Source of the DNA: AC-69 sp036519575
GTDB lineage: Bacteria; Actinomycetota; UBA4738; HRBIN12
NCBI GenBank assembly: GCA_036519575.1
Contig: DATDKZ010000184.1
Location: 1 to 5,627 of the forward strand
Reading direction: 5' to 3'
Length of the DNA: 5,627 nucleotides
This document shows positions 1 through 5,627 of the stretch, piece by piece; within the stretch, counting starts at the first letter, position 1; each line of letters begins with the position of its first letter. The notes below the pieces were generated by a model. The model searched no databases, had not been told where the DNA came from, and saw nothing but the letters and a program-made list of their open reading frames with translations. The position numbers and the translations under genes are program-made.

Positions 1-695
1 TCCGAGCTCGGCAGAAGGTCGTGCAGGATACGGCCGAGCTCGGCCGGATGGATGTCGTCGCCCTCGATGCAGATCAACAGCGTTGGCGCCGTCACCTTGC
101 GCAGGAGCTCCCGGTCGGGAACCGGCCAGTCCTCGATGACCTCCCGGATCGCCCGGGCCAGGCCATCGGGATGCTCGTGCTCCCACATGACCTTGTCGAT
201 CTCCAGCTTCCACGGCGTCTGCACGTATTGGGCTACGCGCTCGGGGTCGGACACGATCGCCTCCAGCGCCTCCTCCGGGGTCTTGCCGTCGAGGCTCGCG
301 GCGAGCTCCAGGAACCGGTCCTTGAACCCGAAGGGAAGGTCCAGCGCGGCCGGCAGGAGCCACACCATCCGCTCGAACCGGTCGGGATCCCGGGTCACCA
401 AGTTGGCGATGGCGCCCGCGCCGAGCGAGGTCCCGACGGCCCGCGTCGCCTCGTAGGCCGTGGCCACGGCGTCGAGGTCGCCCGCGAGGTCCTCGAACCG
501 GTACCCGGTCGGCGGTGCGCTCGATCTGCCGTGGCCGCGGAAGTCGAAGCGCACCTTCGTGCCCGGTACCATGGGCGTGAGCGCCGCAAGCTCCCGGCAG
601 TTGTTGGTCAGGCCGTGTGCCACGACGGCGACCGGCTCGCCCTCACCGTCCACCTCGCAGTACAGGGTGACGTCTTCGTTGATCACCTCGGGCAA
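1..695 (-). CDS. Alpha/beta hydrolase family protein (3' end cut by window edge)
   Basis: Probably a cytoplasmic serine hydrolase (esterase, lactonase or C-C hydrolase type); the substrate cannot be told from sequence. 231 codons are visible and the C-terminus lies beyond the left edge. Seen directly: an oxyanion-hole HG at residues 27-28 (VVAHGL), the FDFRGHGRS motif at 50-58 typical of the fold, the nucleophile elbow GTSLG at 88-92 with Ser90, and EGDDIHP at 211-217, which supplies the acid (Asp214, or Asp213). The catalytic His should fall in the missing part. The start chosen is TTG at 695-693, because GGAGGT lies 6 nt upstream; an in-frame GTG at 686 is too far from that site. No signal peptide is seen. 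The gene is divergent from the small plus-strand gene and shares a 51-nt control region with it. The family is clear, the specificity is not. Confidence 0.9.
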   Translation of the reverse strand, partial: MPEVINEDVTLYCEVDGEGEPVAVVAHGLTNNCRELAALTPMVPGTKVRFDFRGHGRSSAPPTGYRFEDLAGDLDAVATAYEATRAVGTSLGAGAIANLVTRDPDRFERMVWLLPAALDLPFGFKDRFLELAASLDGKTPEEALEAIVSDPERVAQYVQTPWKLEIDKVMWEHEHPDGLARAIREVIEDWPVPDRELLRKVTAPTLLICIEGDDIHPAELGRILHDLLPSS

Positions 696-701
696 GGGAA
701 G

Positions 702-707
702 ACCTCC
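702..707 (-). promoter_or_regulatory. Ribosome binding site deciding a TTG start
   Basis: On the minus strand this reads GGAGGT, a near-perfect Shine-Dalgarno sequence, 6 nt before the TTG at 695. It is the reason the hydrolase start is placed at a TTG rather than at the downstream in-frame GTG. Confidence 0.75.
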
Positions 708-718
708 GTTCGAGAGCT

Positions 719-733
719 CGCGTACGATACGCG
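719..733. promoter_or_regulatory. Palindrome with possible back-to-back -10 elements
   Basis: CGCGTA-CGA-TACGCG is a perfect inverted repeat (6-bp arms, 3-bp centre) between the divergent hydrolase and 97-aa genes. On the plus strand TACGAT (723-728) fits the TANNNT -10 pattern, 18 nt before the GTG at 747. On the minus strand TATCGT (729-724) also fits, 28 nt before the TTG at 695. No good -35 hexamer is present at 16-18 nt spacing on either strand. It could instead be, or also be, an operator for a dimeric regulator. The repeat is seen directly; the promoter role is inferred. Confidence 0.35.
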
Positions 734-734
734 C

Positions 735-741
735 GGGGGGG
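735..741 (+). promoter_or_regulatory. G-rich ribosome binding site for the 97-aa gene
   Basis: A run of seven G residues ends 5 nt before the GTG at 747. It is a plausible though non-canonical Shine-Dalgarno sequence and supports translation starting there. No other in-frame ATG or GTG lies close by. Confidence 0.5.
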
Positions 742-746
742 ACGGC

Positions 747-1040
747 GTGGCCGACATCGAGGTCCGGCGTGCGAGCGGCGATGACTTCGTGCCGCGGTTC
801 GGCGTCACCGTCCGGGACGAGGACGGGTCCACGAGCGTCCACGAGGTGACGGTGTCGCTCGACGACTTCGAACGCCTCGGCCGGAACTTCCGGGAGCTCG
901 ACGAGTTCGTCCAGGCCTGTTTCCAGTTCCTTCTGGAACGAGAGTCGAAGGAGTCGATCCTTCCCTCGTTCGACGTCTCCATGATCTCGACCTACTTCCC
1001 GGAGTTCGAGGACCGGATCTCCCGAGCCTCACCGTTCTGA
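747..1040 (+). CDS. Small conserved-looking hypothetical protein, 97 aa
   Basis: Function unknown, and no named family is recognised with confidence. The protein is acidic and soluble-looking, without a signal peptide or membrane segment. Residues 17-38 look like a beta hairpin (RFGVTVRDEDG, then VHEVTVS). Residues 39-70 (DDFERLGRNF onward to FLLERESKES) look helical, and the C-terminal part SILPSFDVSMISTYFPEFED reads like a conserved block; small actinobacterial hypotheticals with a similar 'FLLERE-KESIL-FD-I-YFPE' pattern come to mind from memory. The GTG at 747 is chosen for the G-rich site just upstream. The reading frame stays open far to the left (to 21), but that part lies antisense to the hydrolase and is not protein-like. 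The gene is divergent from the hydrolase, and its last 12 nt overlap the end of the convergent DinB gene. Confidence 0.78.
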   Translation: MADIEVRRASGDDFVPRFGVTVRDEDGSTSVHEVTVSLDDFERLGRNFRELDEFVQACFQFLLERESKESILPSFDVSMISTYFPEFEDRISRASPF

Positions 1041-1574
1041 TCGACTTTCGATCGCGGCAAGTCCCCGCCGGGCCTGGTCCAGGTGGAATCGGTCGTGCCC
1101 GGCGACCAGTCGGAACGACAGGTCAAGGCTCTCGGGGCCGCGCTCCTCGTGCAGGCCGACCCGGGCCTTCTCCGCGGGGGTTGCCCGGGCCCAGAGCTCC
1201 AGGTTGGCTCGTCGGAGGGTTTCGAAGAGCCGTAGCAAGTCGTCGGGATCCTCCGGCTCCTGGTGCAGCCGGTCGACCCACAGGTCCTGGTCGTAGCCGA
1301 TCAGAGGTGGCTCGTCGTGGGCCATGATCCACCGGTACCGTCCCGCAGAGACGATCTCCGCATCCGTGGTATGTGCCAGGCACTCGAGCACCGACCATTC
1401 GCCGGGCTCGGGCCTGACCGCTACGACATCGCCCGCCTCTTCGACGATCGATCGCCATGCGGCGGGCGTCGCGCCCTGCACCTCGGCCGGGTCGTCGTGG
1501 CCAAGGAGCGACAACAGATGGCGTTGGTACCCCGAGGGGTCGCCGATCGGGTCCGGCGTCGGGAGCGGCCTCAC
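1029..1574 (-). CDS. DinB family (YfiT-like) putative metal-dependent protein, 181 aa
   Basis: DinB-superfamily proteins are four-helix bundles with a three-His metal site. Characterised relatives include thiol-dependent transferases and isomerases (BstA, mycothiol-dependent maleylpyruvate isomerase), but most members have no known reaction. Seen here: PGEWSVLECLAHTTDAE at 56-72, the family hallmark, giving His68, and AGHDRFHLDQ at 158-167, giving His160 and His164. Together these form a complete triad. Length is normal for the family, with no signal peptide or membrane segment, so the protein is probably cytoplasmic. The GTG start at 1574 overlaps the stop of the upstream membrane-protein gene (shared GTGA). 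No good ribosome binding site precedes it, so translation probably depends on coupling to the upstream gene. The 3' end overlaps the convergent 97-aa gene by 12 nt. The family is secure, the substrate unknown. Confidence 0.9.
   Translation of the reverse strand: MRPLPTPDPIGDPSGYQRHLLSLLGHDDPAEVQGATPAAWRSIVEEAGDVVAVRPEPGEWSVLECLAHTTDAEIVSAGRYRWIMAHDEPPLIGYDQDLWVDRLHQEPEDPDDLLRLFETLRRANLELWARATPAEKARVGLHEERGPESLDLSFRLVAGHDRFHLDQARRGLAAIESRSER
1039..1053. repeat. Short inverted repeat at the convergent gene ends
   Basis: GATCGA-CTT-TCGATC is a perfect 6-bp inverted repeat with a 3-nt loop. It covers the last two bases of the plus-strand stop codon and the final codons of the DinB gene. There is no T-tract on either side, so it is not a standard intrinsic terminator, although it might act as a weak bidirectional one. 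Confidence 0.3.
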
Positions 1575-4500
1575 GGTGCCCGTCCGTCGCCCGTTGCGGC
1601 TCTGGGATCGACGATGTCGTCTTGGCTGGCCAGCTGATCCTTGATGCTCGTCGCCCACCGGTAGACGGCCGCCGTCACGAGCAGGAAGACGATGCCCGAC
1701 CCGATCAGGATCAGCCGGACCCGATCGTCGTTCCACACCAGTGACAGCACCAGGGCCGGAACGATCCACCCAAGGTTGTAGGCGATGTCGAACAGGCTGA
1801 ACCCACGACCGCGGAAGTCGTCAGGGAGTGCCTGCTGCATGATCGTGTCCGCCGAGATCTTGCCCAGGAAGAACCCCAGCGCGCCGACGAAGGTGATCGC
1901 CGAGTAGCCGGCGATCGTCTGCACCCCGCCGAACAGGATGACACCGATCCCGAGCGCGGTCATGGCCGACACCAGCAGCCGGTACGGCGGGACCCGGTCC
2001 TTGAGCTTCTGCGCCAGCACCATGCCGATCGCGGCGCCGATCGCCCCGCACGCCCCGGCGATGGCCACTACGGTCTTGTCCGAGTCGGAGCCAGAGAGCA
2101 GATTGCGCGCCTCGAGGGCGAAGACCAGGGCGACGAATCCGAAGAACTCCATCCGCAGCGCCTGGAAGCCGGCCAGCCCGAGGGCCGCGGCCGGCCGGCC
2201 GAACACCTCGCGGAGACCGATCGCGATGTCACGGAACACGCGGCGGACCTCCTCGGCGAACCGGGAGGTGTGGCGCTCGTACTCCAGGCGGTCGACGGAG
2301 CGCGCGACGACCGCGGCCACCAGGTACAGGACCGCTCCGAAGAGCGCGACGATCCACGAGGGCGCGAGCGCCGTTCCCACCAGGGCCACCCCACCACCGA
2401 CCACCTGGAAGATGGCCCCGCCCGCTTGGGACAGACCGTTCGCCTGGAGCAGGTCCCTGCCTTGCACGACCGCCGGGATGCCAGCCGACTTGATCGCAAG
2501 CAGTATCCGGGTGCAGGCCAGCGCGACCAGGATCGCCAGGATCAGGACCGCATCGGGAAGGGCGTCGCCTCCCGCCGCGAGCGCCAGGGCGGCCAGGGCG
2601 ACGGCGGCCGCTCGGAATAGGTTCGACCTGATCAACAGGAGCTTGCGGTCGTACCGGTCGATGAACGCGCCGGCGAACGGGCTGACCAACGTGTACGGCA
2701 CGTAGAGCGCGAGGACCACGACGAGCAGATAGCGGGCCGACGGCGCGCTGGCCACATCGAACCCCTTCTCGCCGCCGAACGCGATGGACTTGGCCAGCGA
2801 TGCCTGGACGATGCCATCGGCCGCCTGGGCCACGAACTGCGTCCCCATGAGCGCCGAGAAGCTCCTGTTGGAGAACACCGCGAAGAGCTCGGCGAAGAAT
2901 CGCGAGAAGCCGGTGAACAGGCGATCGAGCCTGGGCTTGCCGGCCCGGAGGCCCACGGCCACCGCCGTGGCCAGCCCCAGCGAGACCCACCCATCCACGG
3001 TGGTAAATGGAGCCCGGCGGATCGACACCCAGGCGATGGCCGCGATCACCGTGAGCCCGATGGAGATGCCTGGGACCAGCGCGACCTTCAGCCAGACGTC
3101 GTCGAGCTCGAACCACCTCGCCGCGATCAGTCCCGGGACGACGAGCAACAGCGCCAGCGCGAAGAGCACCCACAGCGTGTGTCCGGGGTTCCCGAGGATC
3201 CCAGGATGATCCGCGTACAGTGCCGCGGTCGTTGCCTCCGCCGCGCGGGCAGCATCGAGCGTCTCCGACGACGGAGTGGCCAAGTTCGATCCGGTCACCA
3301 CCGCGATGTCCTCGCCGATCCTGACCAGGTAGTCCGGCGCGGGCTCCTGGTCCAGGAGCGCGGCGTTCTCGGTGTTCCCATTGAACTGCCGGACCAGGAA
3401 CACCACCGGGGACTGCGGATACGTTCGCTCCAGGGCCTGCACCTCGGCGAAGAAGCCGCGCGACATCTTGTTGTACGTCGGATCCGTCAGCTCTGTCGGT
3501 CGGTTCGACAGGAAGTCCTGCACACTGCCGAAGTAGGACATCGACCGCTTCACGGCGTCGCCCGGCAACCCGGTCCGCGAGACGTTCGTGAACGTCTTAG
3601 CCCAACCGTACGCCTGGTACGTGTCGCCGAAGTTCAGGATGAACACGATGGGACGGCCGGGCTCGCGCGCGGCGACCGCGTCCGCGGCCGAGAGCGCCGT
3701 CCGGGTGGGCTGGTCGATCCACTGGTTGCTCGGCTTGGCCCATTGCGAGGCGTCGCGGCCTCGGACCCACACGAACCCCATGCCCCCCACGAGGAGGGCG
3801 ACGCCCAGGACGGCGACCAGGCTGGTGCCGCCTCGGCGGTTCAGCAACCACCGCACGGCCACCCACAGCCCCAGGCCCAGGAGGGGCATGAGCGCAGCGG
3901 TGGCGTTCATGAACCGGTAGTAGGGATACGCGCTCCCGGCCACCCATCCGAACACGCCGATCAACGGCAACAGCCACAGCGCGGAGACCGTCCCGAACGT
4001 GTCGGCCGGTCGCCGGTCCTTCCGTGCCCGGTAGATCACCCACCCGATGGCCAGCACGATGAGTGGGAACGTGATGAGGGGCTGGAGCGATCCCACCCAT
4101 CCGCTCAGCCGATGGAGGAAGACCTCCATCGTGTAGGGAGGAGGCAGCGCCGCATCGGCCAGTGACCCCTTCACACCCCACGGTCCGGCCAGCCACGACC
4201 CCAGCCCCAGGATCATCCCTGAACCAACCGAGAGCAGGCCCGGGCCGTCCCGGCGGAGCGCCGAGGACAACGAGAACCGGCTGGTCACGAAGTGCAGGGC
4301 GAAGACCGCGAGGAGCGTGACGCCGAAGATCACGCAGGTCGTGGGGTGGGTGAAGGCGGCGGCCATGCCGAACAGGAACAGGGCCGACCTCGCTCCCCAC
4401 GACGTCTGCCCGGGTTCGTAGAACGCGAGGATGAGGGACAGCAGATAGAGCACGGTGATGTTGTCGAGGTACCCGACGTACGGCGTGGTCATGAAGAGCG

Positions 4501-4948
4501 CCGCCGTGGCCAGCATCACCAGCAGGAACAAGAGCGGGTCCCGATGCCGCCGGTAGGAGAACGCCCCGAGCGCGAGACCTATGAGGATGGGGATGCCGAT
4601 CATCATGAACGCGCTGAACGTGTACAGGTCGATGCCGGCCACCCGCTGGAGGATCGACCCGTAGAGCGGGACCACGACCCGGTACCCGCCGGAGAACATG
4701 CTGAACGGGCCCCATTCCCCGGCTACGAGGCCGGGTTCGTCGTGCATGATCAGGTTCGACCGCCACGTGTACCAGGCCGGGTCGCGCGTCGGGGCGCTGA
4801 TGGAGGGATCGCGCAGGAACGTCCAGCCGAACGCGACCAGCAGTACCAGGATGGCCAGCACCAAGACGGCGGGGCGGCGGAGGAAGCGGCTCCCCGGCTC
4901 CGGCACCGGGACCAGGTCCTCGGCCGGAGCTTCCCTGGTCACCGCCAT
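1571..4948 (-). CDS. Membrane fusion protein: GT-C glycosyltransferase-like half plus MFS transporter half, 1125 aa
   Basis: An integral membrane protein in two parts. Residues 26-395 contain about eleven hydrophobic segments (near 26-42, 112-129, 138-155, 163-177, 188-199, 204-221, 239-256, 290-307, 322-340, 345-368, 377-395). A large loop follows the first one and carries TRDPAWYTWR, with Asp56 placed like the catalytic acid of GT-C (GT39/PMT-like) enzymes. Residues 396-590 form a soluble, probably extracytoplasmic domain with alternating strands and helices. Three more segments (591-611, 620-643, 652-667) lead to an MFS domain at 697-1100 with about twelve segments. This domain has a clear motif A (G760, D764, R765, R768, K769) and an FRGRGFSLFD stretch near 1045, as in MFS_3/LplT/EntS-like exporters. 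The ATG at 4948 follows a strong ribosome binding site. The MFS assignment is firm; the GT-C assignment rests on layout and is moderate. Whether it is a glycosyltransferase, a flippase or both is inferred. Confidence 0.85.
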   Translation of the reverse strand: MAVTREAPAEDLVPVPEPGSRFLRRPAVLVLAILVLLVAFGWTFLRDPSISAPTRDPAWYTWRSNLIMHDEPGLVAGEWGPFSMFSGGYRVVVPLYGSILQRVAGIDLYTFSAFMMIGIPILIGLALGAFSYRRHRDPLLFLLVMLATAALFMTTPYVGYLDNITVLYLLSLILAFYEPGQTSWGARSALFLFGMAAAFTHPTTCVIFGVTLLAVFALHFVTSRFSLSSALRRDGPGLLSVGSGMILGLGSWLAGPWGVKGSLADAALPPPYTMEVFLHRLSGWVGSLQPLITFPLIVLAIGWVIYRARKDRRPADTFGTVSALWLLPLIGVFGWVAGSAYPYYRFMNATAALMPLLGLGLWVAVRWLLNRRGGTSLVAVLGVALLVGGMGFVWVRGRDASQWAKPSNQWIDQPTRTALSAADAVAAREPGRPIVFILNFGDTYQAYGWAKTFTNVSRTGLPGDAVKRSMSYFGSVQDFLSNRPTELTDPTYNKMSRGFFAEVQALERTYPQSPVVFLVRQFNGNTENAALLDQEPAPDYLVRIGEDIAVVTGSNLATPSSETLDAARAAEATTAALYADHPGILGNPGHTLWVLFALALLLVVPGLIAARWFELDDVWLKVALVPGISIGLTVIAAIAWVSIRRAPFTTVDGWVSLGLATAVAVGLRAGKPRLDRLFTGFSRFFAELFAVFSNRSFSALMGTQFVAQAADGIVQASLAKSIAFGGEKGFDVASAPSARYLLVVVLALYVPYTLVSPFAGAFIDRYDRKLLLIRSNLFRAAAVALAALALAAGGDALPDAVLILAILVALACTRILLAIKSAGIPAVVQGRDLLQANGLSQAGGAIFQVVGGGVALVGTALAPSWIVALFGAVLYLVAAVVARSVDRLEYERHTSRFAEEVRRVFRDIAIGLREVFGRPAAALGLAGFQALRMEFFGFVALVFALEARNLLSGSDSDKTVVAIAGACGAIGAAIGMVLAQKLKDRVPPYRLLVSAMTALGIGVILFGGVQTIAGYSAITFVGALGFFLGKISADTIMQQALPDDFRGRGFSLFDIAYNLGWIVPALVLSLVWNDDRVRLILIGSGIVFLLVTAAVYRWATSIKDQLASQDDIVDPRAATGDGRAP
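1649..2860 (-). other. MFS transporter domain of the fusion protein (residues 697-1100)
   Basis: About twelve hydrophobic segments fall near residues 697-724, 739-762, 779-793, 799-817, 842-861, 863-885, 920-946, 959-982, 989-1011, 1013-1036, 1053-1073 and 1077-1097. The cytoplasmic loop after the second carries the MFS motif A pattern GAFIDRYDRK. The central loop (886-919) is charged, as expected between the two six-helix halves. The domain is full length for the superfamily, so it should be able to fold as a transporter rather than being a remnant. Charged and amphipathic residues at 668-696 link it to the preceding membrane part. Confidence 0.82.
3179..3763 (-). other. Soluble, probably extracytoplasmic domain inside the fusion protein (residues 396-590)
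   Basis: This stretch has no membrane-length hydrophobic segment and lies between segments 377-395 and 591-611. It includes PIVFILNFGD (433-442) and SPVVFLVRQF (513-522), which look like core beta strands of a Rossmann-like alpha/beta fold, separated by a helical, Tyr/Phe-rich region. Soluble domains after the membrane bundle are common in GT-C enzymes and often help bind acceptor or donor. The extracytoplasmic side is inferred by counting segments. No family is recognised. Confidence 0.55.
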
Positions 4949-4956
4949 CCGGTCGG

Positions 4957-4967
4957 TCCTCCCCCTT
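4957..4967 (-). promoter_or_regulatory. Ribosome binding site of the membrane fusion gene
   Basis: The minus strand reads AAGGGGGAGGA, ending 8 nt before the ATG at 4948. It lies in the only gap (25 nt) between the phosphodiesterase and fusion genes, and supports both this start and co-transcription with the upstream gene. Confidence 0.75.
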
Positions 4968-4973
4968 CGTTGC

Positions 4974-5627
4974 TCAGCTCGCGCGGGCCTCGGGGAGGCA
5001 CGGGAGCCGCGACAGCATAGACGAGGGGAACGCCGCGGAAAACACCGCGTCGTCCTCGTGGCCGGGCTCGGGAGTGTTCCGGTTCTTGAACGTCTGCTGC
5101 TGCGTCATCCGCACGATGAACTGTGCGACGTCGTCGAGGGTGAAGCCGTTGTTCGCGAGCTCCTCCGTGTTCAACCAGATCTCGGTGGCTCGAACCTTCT
5201 CGACCAGCGGCACGCCGTCGTCGTCGTCGAACGCCCTGCGGATCAGCGACTCGATCTTGTTGACGTCGATCATGAACGCGCCGCTCACGGCAGGGTCCCG
5301 CTGGGTTCCGTGGTCGGCCGTGAGGGCCATGACCCACCTTCCCTTGCCGACCACGCGGTTGAGGAACGACACCAGCTCGCGGAGCGCCTCGTCTTGATAG
5401 GTCACCGCGTCGGACATCTCCACGCCGTCGGCGCTGAACAGGTGCCCGATCGTGTCGATGGCCTTGTAGTTCAGGGACAGTAGGTCGGGGACGTCGTCCT
5501 TCCCGAACCCCTCTCGCTCGATCACCGTCTGCACCAGCCGGGTCTGGTACGGGGTCCGCGCCGGCGTGTCGAACCCGTTGTGCAGCTCGGCGAATGGATG
5601 GCCACGCCATGCTTGGTCGAGCCGTCC
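4974..5627 (-). CDS. Type I phosphodiesterase / alkaline phosphatase superfamily protein (5' end cut by window edge)
   Basis: C-terminal 217 residues of an enzyme that hydrolyses or transfers phosphate esters or diesters through a two-metal site. The frame is open to the right edge, so the N-terminus with the nucleophile Thr/Ser and any signal peptide is missing. Seen (numbered from the first visible residue): DTPARTPYQT at 20-29; LNYKAIDTIGH at 52-62, where Asp58 and His62 match the family D-x-x-G-H metal ligands; and ALTADHGTQ at 101-109, where Asp105-His106 match the SDHG/ADHG ligands. PEPGHEDDAVF (187-197) may supply the last His (His190). No C-terminal membrane segment is seen. It is the first visible gene of the operon, 25 nt upstream of the GT-C/MFS fusion, which suggests a shared envelope role. 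Superfamily is confident; the choice between phosphodiesterase, phosphatase and phosphotransferase is open. Confidence 0.85.
   Translation of the reverse strand, partial: GRLDQAWRGHPFAELHNGFDTPARTPYQTRLVQTVIEREGFGKDDVPDLLSLNYKAIDTIGHLFSADGVEMSDAVTYQDEALRELVSFLNRVVGKGRWVMALTADHGTQRDPAVSGAFMIDVNKIESLIRRAFDDDDGVPLVEKVRATEIWLNTEELANNGFTLDDVAQFIVRMTQQQTFKNRNTPEPGHEDDAVFSAAFPSSMLSRLPCLPEARAS

Noticed and set aside
2..46. Two palindromes, CCGAGCTCGG (2-11) and a 16-bp one (31-46)
   Set aside because: Both lie inside the hydrolase coding sequence and arise from ordinary high-GC codons (Ala-Glu-Leu-Gly and Pro-Ser-Ser). Nothing suggests a site or mobile-element end.
21..746. Leftward extension of the 97-aa plus-strand reading frame to a GTG at 21
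   Set aside because: This part is antisense to the alpha/beta hydrolase, is Arg/Gly/Leu-rich and has no family features. Protein-like sequence begins only near 747, after a G-rich ribosome binding site.
1039..1053. Inverted repeat considered as an intrinsic terminator
   Set aside because: The stem is only 6 bp and no T-tract follows on either strand, so it is listed only as a repeat.
1575..1769. Upstream extension of the DinB frame to a start at 1769
   Set aside because: The extra residues lie in another frame of the membrane fusion gene, are Arg/Gly-rich and extend beyond normal DinB length. The GTG at 1574 with the GTGA overlap is far better.
3179..4165. Long plus-strand open frame opposite the membrane gene (328 codons)
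   Set aside because: Composition is dominated by Arg, Gly, Gln, His and Pro with no motif, and it is fully antisense to a clear membrane protein. It is a high-GC shadow frame.
3597..4766. Minus-strand open frame of 389 codons within the fusion gene
   Set aside because: It overlaps the real frame on the same strand, is rich in Arg/Gly/Pro/His and has no domain. It is a shadow of the membrane-protein frame.
4292..5020. Plus-strand open frame of 242 codons
   Set aside because: The Glu/Arg/Gly/His-rich low-complexity translation is typical of antisense frames in high-GC genes. It crosses the operon junction and has no supported start.
5532..5534. GTG as the start of the phosphodiesterase
   Set aside because: The frame stays open to the window edge with family-like residues (HNGFDTPARTPY) upstream, and the nucleophile region must lie further 5'. 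The gene is truncated by the window and does not start here.
4939..5610. Second minus-strand frame overlapping the phosphodiesterase
   Set aside because: The competing frame (4974-5627) carries the D-x-x-G-H and ADHG metal motifs. This one is Arg/Gly-rich without motifs and would overlap the fusion start.

Overview
The window is dense, high-GC bacterial DNA with almost no intergenic space. It carries GTG and TTG starts, a 4-nt stop/start overlap and strong G-rich Shine-Dalgarno sequences. The gene types (an actinobacterial-style HP-motif alpha/beta hydrolase, a DinB/YfiT-type protein, an MFS_3-like exporter domain and a membrane glycosyltransferase-like domain) suggest an Actinomycetota or similar high-GC lineage, perhaps an uncultured one. 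No marker gene is present, so this placement is a guess.

Layout from right to left: a three-gene minus-strand operon runs from the right edge to 1029. It starts with the C-terminal 217 residues of a type I phosphodiesterase/alkaline-phosphatase superfamily enzyme (5627-4974). After 25 nt carrying a strong ribosome binding site comes a 1125-residue polytopic membrane protein (4948-1571). This protein joins a GT-C-glycosyltransferase-like N-terminal half, an extracytoplasmic soluble domain and a complete-looking MFS transporter. A 181-residue DinB-family protein follows (1574-1029), overlapping the membrane gene by 4 nt.

A small plus-strand gene (747-1040, 97 aa, function unknown) ends tail to tail inside the end of the DinB gene, with a 12-nt overlap. 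It is transcribed divergently from an alpha/beta hydrolase (695 to beyond the left edge, minus strand). The 51 nt between these two starts hold both ribosome binding sites and a 15-bp palindrome that contains a possible -10 hexamer on each strand.

The most interesting item is the glycosyltransferase-like/MFS fusion, co-transcribed with a phosphodiesterase-type enzyme. One reading, which is inference only, is a cell-envelope module: the GT-C-like half modifies a lipid-linked or surface substrate, the MFS half moves a lipid or glycolipid across the membrane, and the phosphodiesterase adds or removes a phosphoryl head group. The DinB protein and the two left-hand genes have no obvious link to this. 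No RNA genes, mobile elements, CRISPR arrays or convincing terminators were seen.
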